From contig CAMWOK010000205.1 of the NCBI GenBank assembly GCA_947175845.1, positions 1-5,835 of the forward strand: a DNA stretch of 5,835 nucleotides. Direction: 5' to 3'. Source of the stretch: an uncultured Lachnospiraceae bacterium (GTDB lineage Bacteria > Bacillota > Clostridia > Lachnospirales > Lachnospiraceae). This document shows, one piece after another, positions 1 to 4,836 of the stretch. The notes beneath the pieces are model-generated. The model saw only the letters and a list, made by a program, of their open reading frames with translations, was not told the origin of the DNA and ran no database searches. The number at the start of each line of letters is the position of its first letter. Within the stretch, counting starts at the first letter, position 1. A program made the translations under genes and the position numbers.

Positions 1-1008
1 TACTTCACTGAGATTGTTCTGAACATTGTGCGAAGTGTTGTTCTGTCCAAAGTCCCTGGACTCCTCACTGCTGTCACCTTCCTTTGCATCTCTCCCCGCA
101 CTCTGTGGCTTTGTGCCAGCTTCCACAGGATTCTCCTGCTGATTCTCGGGCAGCTGCTCGTGCTGCTTTGTGTCCTGAGTCTCTGATTTGGTCTGATCCT
201 CTTTGACAATCACTGGTCCTTCAGATGCCTCTTTTACCTCTGGCATCTCAGAAAGCGCTGTTTCATCCTGTTCCCCAGCCAGAAACAGACTGTCACTCTG
301 CTGCTGATCCGCTGCTGTCTGGTCTGCCGGCTCCTGAAGCTTCTGCAAAACCGCCTCAAGCTCCTCACCCGTAAGTCCTGTGTCTTCAAGAAGATTGCTT
401 ACTTGTGTCTCCACCATCTTGGTAATATCCTGCAGTGCTGTGTAGAGATCTTCGTTGGCTATAAGGCTGACCGGCGAATCCTGTCCGGCGATCGCAGTCA
501 CCAGCTGTGCCATGTTTCCGGTTTCCAGCAGGTCATACGGCTGCAGTCCCAGCGCTTCCATACCGCCCAGCAGCTCCTCGTCCGTGATGCCCAGAATCTG
601 CTTGATCTGCTCGATAATCTGCTCTAATGCCTTCGCAATCTCGTCGACTGTCATCTCCTCAACCGGCTCTTCTGTCTCTGCAATCGCTCCTGCCTGCTCC
701 TTTGCAGCCTTTTTTACAGTCTCATCAGCCACAGATGCTTTTTCATCGACAGTTTCCGCTGTGTCCTGTACCGGTTTTTCTTCTTTGACACTCTGGGTTT
801 CCGCCGTCTGCTGCGCCGTGGACTTTGCACCGTTGTCCGATGTGGTCTGTTCCGGCTTATCGTACTTCTGCGCCGTCTTGTCAAGCACTGCGCCGAAATC
901 CTGCGTTTTCTCAGAAGCGCGCTGTGTGCCGGCAGCTGTCCCAAGCGCAGCGCTGGCGGGATTGACACCCAGAAATGTGTTTTTCAAGGTCGTGTCCGTC
1001 ATCCTCAT
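1..1008 (-). CDS. fliK: Flagellar hook-length control protein FliK, N-terminal part (cut by window edge)
   Basis: FliK is exported through the flagellar gate as a molecular ruler. Its C-terminal domain contacts FlhB to switch export from rod/hook to filament proteins. The frame is open from ATG 1008 (or 1002) to the edge, 336 residues with no stop. The N-terminus (TLKNTFLGVNPASAALG) is uncharged and could hold the export signal. Residues about 30–117 and 227–336 are low-complexity, rich in Gln, Glu, Thr, Ser, Asp and Lys, and look disordered as expected of the ruler region. Between them lies an ordered-looking helical island (about 118–225) with KALEQIIEQIKQILG, GMEALGLQPYDLLE and DLYTALQDITKMVE. 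The conserved C-terminal hook-control domain would lie outside the window, so the name rests on gene order after fliJ-ylxF, composition and the leader. An unrelated disordered secreted protein cannot be formally excluded, but FliK is much the likeliest. Confidence 0.85.
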   Translation of the reverse strand, partial: MRMTDTTLKNTFLGVNPASAALGTAAGTQRASEKTQDFGAVLDKTAQKYDKPEQTTSDNGAKSTAQQTAETQSVKEEKPVQDTAETVDEKASVADETVKKAAKEQAGAIAETEEPVEEMTVDEIAKALEQIIEQIKQILGITDEELLGGMEALGLQPYDLLETGNMAQLVTAIAGQDSPVSLIANEDLYTALQDITKMVETQVSNLLEDTGLTGEELEAVLQKLQEPADQTAADQQQSDSLFLAGEQDETALSEMPEVKEASEGPVIVKEDQTKSETQDTKQHEQLPENQQENPVEAGTKPQSAGRDAKEGDSSEESRDFGQNNTSHNVQNNLSEV

Positions 1009-1020
1009 TCCCCCTTTCCT
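1009..1020 (-). promoter_or_regulatory. fliK ribosome binding region serving two possible ATGs
   Basis: The minus strand reads AGGAAAGGGGGA just before ATG AGG ATG. AGGA (1020–1017) is 8 bases from the ATG at 1008, while GGGGG (1014–1010) is 7 bases from the ATG at 1002. Either start is well served; they differ by two residues (MRM versus M). Confidence 0.65.
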
Positions 1021-1048
1021 GTTTCTTAATTCAATCTATTAAACTTAA

Positions 1049-1085
1049 CAAATCAACTGAATTATCAGAAAATTCAGTCAATTTG
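1049..1085 (-). other. 15-bp stem-loop in the fliK leader
   Basis: The core ACTGAATT (1056–1063) and AATTCAGT (1071–1078) is a perfect 8-bp inverted repeat around a 7-base loop. In the minus-strand RNA the pairing goes on outward through two G·U wobbles and then UA, AU, AU, AU and CG pairs, for 15 continuous pairs from 1085 with 1049. Only three pairs are G–C, and the bases after it (UUAAGUUUAAU) are not a clean U-run, so a strong intrinsic terminator is unlikely. It lies between the predicted start of the internal promoter and the fliK ribosome site. It could affect message stability, processing or partial termination. Confidence 0.6.
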
Positions 1086-1100
1086 AAAGTTACATAATGT

Positions 1101-1128
1101 ATATCGGATAAGTTGTCGGAAAACTTTA
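1101..1128 (-). promoter_or_regulatory. Candidate sigma-28/sigma-D promoter upstream of fliK
   Basis: The minus strand reads TAAAGTTT at 1128–1121 and TCCGATAT at 1108–1101. Measured from TAAA, the spacer is 16 bases. The flagellar sigma factor consensus is TAAA – about 15 bases – GCCGATAT (B. subtilis sigma-D) or TAAAGTTT – 11 – GCCGATAA (E. coli FliA). The match is therefore complete at -35 and 7 of 8 at -10, with a spacer one base over the mode. The TAA of the -35 is also the stop codon of ylxF. Transcription would start near 1095, about 90 bases before fliK. It is a sequence match only. Confidence 0.6.
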
Positions 1129-2004
1129 GTTTCCTGGATTCATAATCTTGGTAATTCTTGCCGCCACTGCCGGATCCATCTCTCCCATGATTGCGCCTCT
1201 GGTCGATGCCGGGAGATTTTTCAGTATAGATGCCGCAAGCTCAAGATTGTCTGTCATGGCTCCGAGAATGGACGCTGCCTTTGCGGCATCCATATTGCTG
1301 TAGGTTGCCACGTAGTCCTTCATCTTATTGTCAACTGCCTGTTCCTGAATTACCTGCTTATACAGCGCCTCTGCCGTCGTGGGGTCCATGCCCTCATAGT
1401 ACTCGCGGTATGCCTCTGCGCCCGGACCGTTGTCAGCGTAGACAACCTCCTCGTAGAACTGTTCCTTGATGCGCTGGAAGTCTACCTGGTTTTTCTCAAA
1501 AGTCTGCAGACGCTGTACTTCTGCCTTGAGCGCTTCTATCTGCTCAGAGTATGCGGTGTTTGTATTCTGTGCCTGCTCGAGCTTCTTCTCGATCTCGGTA
1601 ATCTGATCTACTGCCTCCCTGATGCTGTTGTACCCGCCGTAAGATTTCTCTTTCGGGGACTCTGTGCTCGACTCTGTCGGAAGGATTTTATTGACTACCG
1701 GAATATCTTTGAGCATCGGGGTCAACACGTTGGAACCAAACCCGCCGACATCCATCTTGACAAGCAGGCATAGTATCCCAAGCCAAATCACTATGATAAA
1801 AATAGTGACCACCACAACAGAACCGTTTGTCCCCTCGATCTGTTCATCCAGCTCACGCTCCTGGCTCTCCAGCTCCTTCGCGCGTTTTCTGGCTTCTTTT
1901 TTCTGTTTTTTCTGCTCCTGTTTAAACGCCTTCTGACTCTCCTTCAGCTGTTTGAGCTGCGCCTCCGGTGCGTCGGGGCTCAATGCTTCGTCCTTACGTG
2001 CCAT
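1126..2004 (-). CDS. ylxF: MotE/YlxF-like flagellar membrane protein with MgtE_N-type C-terminal domain
   Basis: It occupies the place of ylxF in B. subtilis, between fliJ and fliK. Starting at ATG 2004 it has 292 residues; an in-frame ATG at 2016 would add four. The only ribosome-like site, GGAAAGG at 2024–2018, is 13 bases from the first and 1 base from the second, so I prefer 2004 (N-terminus MARKDEA). Seen in order: a cytoplasmic, very Lys/Glu-rich helix (about 15–58); one hydrophobic membrane span (about 62–82); a Gly/Pro/Ser linker (about 85–122); a coiled coil (about 127–185); and a helical C-terminal domain (about 198–290). The last has repeated patterns GMDPTTAEALY, NMDAAKAASIL and EMDPAVAARI, as in the MgtE N-terminal/FliG-like fold. 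MotE in epsilonproteobacteria is a periplasmic MotB chaperone; an equivalent extracytoplasmic motor role here is inference. The YlxF assignment is by domain layout and synteny. Confidence 0.85.
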   Translation of the reverse strand: MARKDEALSPDAPEAQLKQLKESQKAFKQEQKKQKKEARKRAKELESQERELDEQIEGTNGSVVVVTIFIIVIWLGILCLLVKMDVGGFGSNVLTPMLKDIPVVNKILPTESSTESPKEKSYGGYNSIREAVDQITEIEKKLEQAQNTNTAYSEQIEALKAEVQRLQTFEKNQVDFQRIKEQFYEEVVYADNGPGAEAYREYYEGMDPTTAEALYKQVIQEQAVDNKMKDYVATYSNMDAAKAASILGAMTDNLELAASILKNLPASTRGAIMGEMDPAVAARITKIMNPGN

Positions 2005-2053
2005 ATCGCTAACCATGCCTTTCCATAGATTTTATCGAGACTTCCGAAAGAAC

Positions 2054-2521
2054 TTATTTTCTCACACTCTGCTCCTCCATCAGCCTCTGTCCATATGTAT
2101 ATGAAGTAAGCTGGTCAATCTCCTTGCTCTCCGCTGCCAGTTCATCCTTCATAAACTCCTCAAATGCGTTCTCCTTAAGTTTCTCATGCGCCTTTCTCTC
2201 CTGCATGAGCTCCTGCAGCGCCGCCCGCGCCTTCTCGACCAGCTTCGCAGCACGGGCCACCTCCCGCATCTGGTCCGCGATGTATTCGTCCATCTTGAGA
2301 ACTGCCATCTTGTTCTCGCGGATTTTCCGCACATCGATCAGCTCCGTGCGCAGCTTCACGCCCTCCTGCATATAGTACAGCTTTCTCGCGTGAAACTCAT
2401 CAAGCTTTTTCTTCTCTGCATCAAGGCGCATGTTTGCTTCTGCAAACTCCTGTTTGGCCCTGTCCTCGAGTTTCTCCTTGATATCAAGAATTCCCTGCAT
2501 CTTGTAACGAAAAACTGCCAT
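2054..2521 (-). CDS. fliJ: Flagellar export protein FliJ
   Basis: FliJ is a small coiled-coil protein that inserts into the FliI ring like the gamma subunit of F1, couples the ATPase to the FlhA gate and escorts chaperones. The 155-residue product is of usual size (about 140–160). It is almost wholly alpha-helical and rich in Lys, Glu, Ala and Arg. The N-terminus has the usual short FRYKMQGILDIKEKLED type lead-in, followed by two long amphipathic helices with a turn near the middle. The C-terminal stretch ERKAHEKLKENAFEEF then KDELAAESKEIDQL resembles the conserved FliJ tail. The ATG at 2521 has AAAGGGTGG 7 bases upstream, which fixes the start. The assignment rests on size, coiled-coil character, tail pattern and its place directly after fliI. 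FliJ sequences diverge widely, so position carries real weight. Confidence 0.92.
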   Translation of the reverse strand: MAVFRYKMQGILDIKEKLEDRAKQEFAEANMRLDAEKKKLDEFHARKLYYMQEGVKLRTELIDVRKIRENKMAVLKMDEYIADQMREVARAAKLVEKARAALQELMQERKAHEKLKENAFEEFMKDELAAESKEIDQLTSYTYGQRLMEEQSVRK

Positions 2522-2543
2522 TTACTTACCACCCTTTTATATT

Positions 2544-2570
2544 AGGAACTGATGTTTCTGCATAGTTCCT
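2544..2570 (-). other. Intercistronic hairpin between fliI and fliJ
   Basis: AGGAACT (2544–2550) and AGTTCCT (2564–2570) form a perfect 7-bp inverted repeat. In the transcript three further pairs (AUG with CAU) can form after one bulged C, leaving a 6-base loop. The 5' arm begins at the last base of the fliI stop codon. The stem ends 6 bases before the fliJ Shine-Dalgarno region. No U-run follows, so it does not look like an intrinsic terminator. A role in message stability or processing, or in separating FliI and FliJ translation, is inference. Confidence 0.5.
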
Positions 2571-3892
2571 CAGTCCTGAAACAATGCTTGCAGCTGTTCC
2601 ACAGACTCCTCAAAAGTAAACTTTGCGTCTGTGTCCTGCAGCAGGTACGCATTCACTTCATCGATCTTATTGATTGCCCTGTCAATATTCGGGTTGCTTC
2701 CCCGCTTGTAGGCACCGATGTTAATCAAATCCTCTGCCTCGTTGTAAGTGGCCATAATATTCTTGAGCTTGCCGGCCGCCGACTTGTGTTCTCCCGACGC
2801 AACCATAGACATGCATCGCGAAATGCTCTGCAGCACATCAACTGCCGGATAATGATTTCTGTTGGCAAGCTTCCTCGTCAGCATGATATGTCCGTCAAGA
2901 ATGCTTCGCGCCGTATCGGTAATTGGTTCGTTGAAATCCTCACCTTCCACCAGCACGGTATACAGGCCCGTGATCGAGCCTTTTTCCGAACATCCTGCGC
3001 GCTCGAGAAGCTTTGGCATCTCCGAGTAAACACTGGGCGGATATCCTCTTGTAACCGGCGGCTCGCCTGTCGCCAGACCGATCTCTCTCTGTGCCATCGA
3101 GAATCGTGTGAGTGAGTCCATCATCAGCAGGACATCCTTTCCCTGATCCCGGAAGTACTCCGCGATCGCCGTCGCTGTCTTGGCCGCCTTGTTTCTCTCG
3201 AGAGCGGGTCTGTCCGAGGTCGCCACCACCACGATCGAGCGGCGCATACCTTCCTCGCCGAGATCGCGCTCGATAAACTCGCGCACCTCGCGCCCGCGCT
3301 CTCCGATCAGGGCGATCACGTTGATGTCCGCCTTGGTATTTCTGGCAAACATACCCATGAGGGTCGATTTTCCCACACCGGATCCTGCAAAGATACCGAT
3401 ACGCTGTCCTTTGCCCACCGTGATCAGTCCGTCCACCGCCTTGACGCCGAGCGGAAGTACTTCGCTGATGATCGTTCTGCTCATCGGGTCCGGTGGAGGC
3501 GCCTCGAGCGGATACCGCTTGACGGTCGTCGGCTCCGGCACAAATCCGTCAATGCATCTGCCCAGTCCGTCCAGCGTCTTTCCCAGCAGGCACTCGCCCA
3601 CGGACACGCTGAGCGGATAGTTCATATTTTCGACGATACAGCCAAGCCCGATGCCCTCGGTATCCTCATAGGGCATAAGCAGGGTTCTCTTGTCCTTGAA
3701 CCCCACAACCTCTGCCAGGATACCGTGCTTTTTCTCCGAGTCCGTGTAGATCTTACACATATCGCCAAGCTTGGCGTCCGGACCTGACGACTCGATCGTG
3801 AGTCCCACCACGTTCTCCACTTTTCCAAGCTTCTTGAAAAAACTCTTGTTCAGTACTGTCTGATATTTCTGAAAGGAAATACAAGTTTCCAT
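2570..3892 (-). CDS. fliI: Flagellum-specific ATPase FliI
   Basis: FliI is the hexameric ATPase of the flagellar type III export apparatus, related to the F1 beta subunit. It sits at the cytoplasmic face of the gate, helps release substrates from chaperones and drives their entry. The 440-residue length is normal. Seen in order: a beta-barrel-like N-terminal domain (about 1–95); the switch into the core at about 100–160 (GRCIDG, PPPDPMSR); Walker A GSGVGKST at 170–177; GERGREVREF at 198–207 with the likely catalytic Glu198; Walker B VLLMMDS at 254–260; then SLTRFSMAQREIGLATGEPP and TRGYPPSVYSEMPKLLERAG, hallmark stretches of type III ATPases. The C-terminal domain carries LDGHIMLTRKLA. The ATG at 3892 follows fliH by 20 bp. 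An AAGGGG at 3912–3907 is its only visible ribosome site, with a long spacing of 14 bases, so coupling to fliH translation may help. All ATPase motifs look intact. Confidence 0.98.
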   Translation of the reverse strand: METCISFQKYQTVLNKSFFKKLGKVENVVGLTIESSGPDAKLGDMCKIYTDSEKKHGILAEVVGFKDKRTLLMPYEDTEGIGLGCIVENMNYPLSVSVGECLLGKTLDGLGRCIDGFVPEPTTVKRYPLEAPPPDPMSRTIISEVLPLGVKAVDGLITVGKGQRIGIFAGSGVGKSTLMGMFARNTKADINVIALIGERGREVREFIERDLGEEGMRRSIVVVATSDRPALERNKAAKTATAIAEYFRDQGKDVLLMMDSLTRFSMAQREIGLATGEPPVTRGYPPSVYSEMPKLLERAGCSEKGSITGLYTVLVEGEDFNEPITDTARSILDGHIMLTRKLANRNHYPAVDVLQSISRCMSMVASGEHKSAAGKLKNIMATYNEAEDLINIGAYKRGSNPNIDRAINKIDEVNAYLLQDTDAKFTFEESVEQLQALFQD

Positions 3893-3912
3893 CTTACAAT
3901 TTACAACCCCTT

Positions 3913-4836
3913 TTACGGTTCATATGACAGAAGTCTCAACTCTTCGTTCAACGCCTCCAGCTGTGTTCCCAGGCTGCAGTCAAACACACCGTTCCCTGTC
4001 TCTATCATACACTCATTTTTGCCAAGTGTGACATCCTCGAGAAGCTCCACATTCTCCAGCGCGATGTTGGTCCCCTTGATCAGCTCCCTCTTCTGCATAC
4101 TCGCAAAGGGGTAATCCTCCTTTGAGACATGGATCAGATATGTGCTTCCCGTCTCAATATTGCGCATGGTATTCTGTATCAGATAGATGATCAGCTCCCT
4201 GGAATTTTTCAGACTCACATGAAAAATGTGCTCGTAAATTCCCGTCAGCGTGTCGATAAAGATCGGCTCAAGTTCCTTAAGCTTCTGCTGGTAATCCTCC
4301 TCTATCGCTGCCATCATCTGATCCGCCTGCGCCTGCGCCTGTTCCCGCTCCTCGGCCACACTGCCAAGTCCATCCTGATGTCCCTGCGCAAAGCCGTCGT
4401 TCTGCCCCTGCGCAAAGCCATCCTGATATCCCTGGCTTCTGGCCTCCTCAAAGATCTGAATCTTTGCCTGCTCAATCTCGGCGAGCGCCGCCTCGCGCAT
4501 CTGCTCAATCTGTGCCTGCGCGTCAGCGATCAGCTCCTCCTGGAGCTGGGCTGGCGGCGGCGGAAAATCTCCACCACCCGGCTGAGCACTCTCATCACTT
4601 CCCTGCTCCTCGCCGAACATGGCTCCTTCACCCTCGCGAATGAGCTGTGACACTTCCACCGCACTGATTCCCTGCGTGAATCCGTCCACGAACTCAGGTT
4701 CTTCTCCACATTCCCTGGCAAGTTCGATGGCAAGCTCTTTCAGCCGCGCCTCCGCCCTTGCATTGGAATCGATAATTCTTGTGTTGGCCGGGTCAACCAC
4801 GACCCAGCCCGATTTTAATATACCACCACTAGACAA
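3913..4836 (-). CDS. fliH: Flagellar assembly protein FliH (export ATPase regulator/stator)
   Basis: FliH is the peripheral partner of the export ATPase FliI. As a dimer it binds the FliI N-terminus, restrains the ATPase and links it to the C-ring and export gate. The chosen start is TTG at 4836, giving 307 residues beginning SSGGILKSGWVVV, because a perfect Shine-Dalgarno sits 8 bases upstream. Residues about 22–45 are charged and helical. Residues about 87–96 hold a Gly/Pro linker (GGGD, FPPPP). About 97–190 is a long coiled coil rich in Gln, Glu and Ala. Inside it lies A132 followed by glycines at 136, 140, 144, 148, 152 and 156, the GxxxG repeat typical of FliH/YscL proteins. The C-terminal domain (about 190–300) ends with the family pattern ECMIETGNGVFDCSLGTQLEAL. 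The gene overlaps the fliG stop by 8 bp and ends 20 bp before fliI, so coupled translation is likely. Identification is secure; the exact start is a little less so. Confidence 0.93.
   Translation of the reverse strand: MSSGGILKSGWVVVDPANTRIIDSNARAEARLKELAIELARECGEEPEFVDGFTQGISAVEVSQLIREGEGAMFGEEQGSDESAQPGGGDFPPPPAQLQEELIADAQAQIEQMREAALAEIEQAKIQIFEEARSQGYQDGFAQGQNDGFAQGHQDGLGSVAEEREQAQAQADQMMAAIEEDYQQKLKELEPIFIDTLTGIYEHIFHVSLKNSRELIIYLIQNTMRNIETGSTYLIHVSKEDYPFASMQKRELIKGTNIALENVELLEDVTLGKNECMIETGNGVFDCSLGTQLEALNEELRLLSYEP
4370..4434 (-). repeat. 24-nt in-frame tandem repeat encoding the FliH GxxxG segment
   Basis: About 2.7 copies of a 24-base unit are visible: 4370–4393, 4394–4417 and the partial copy 4418–4434. 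The plus-strand block CCCTGCGCAAAGCC occurs exactly at 4382–4395 and 4406–4419, and CCATCCTGATRTCCCTG at 4370–4386 and 4418–4434. Each unit encodes eight residues with two glycines four apart (DGFAQGxx type), so changes in copy number would keep the reading frame and the helix register. Such segments are known in FliH/YscL proteins; the near-identity at DNA level points to duplication of the unit here. Confidence 0.85.

Noticed and set aside
714..968. Minus-strand open frame of 84 codons, Arg-rich
   Set aside because: It is an out-of-frame shadow inside fliK, whose own frame is open from 1008 to the window edge and has flagellar context.
455..1042. Plus-strand open frame of 195 codons, Ser/Cys/Ala-rich
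   Set aside because: It lies wholly opposite fliK and its leader; its Ser/Ala/Val composition is what results from reading fliK codons on the other strand. There is no ribosome site or family signature.
1049..1085. Intrinsic terminator between ylxF and fliK
   Set aside because: The stem is AU-rich with only three G–C pairs and is followed by UUAAGUUUAAU instead of a U-run; the operon almost certainly continues into fliK.
2029..2056. Possible second sigma-28 promoter at the fliJ stop (TAAG ... CTCGATAA)
   Set aside because: The -35 is incomplete, the spacer is only 13 bases and the -10 has two mismatches; it is much weaker than the site upstream of fliK.
2552..3115. Plus-strand open frame of 187 codons
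   Set aside because: It is antisense to the highly conserved C-terminal half of fliI, with no ribosome site and no recognisable domain.
4129..4650. Plus-strand open frame of 173 codons, Leu/Arg-rich
   Set aside because: It is antisense to the coiled coil and repeat region of fliH; the Leu-rich composition is a by-product of Glu/Gln/Lys codons read in reverse.
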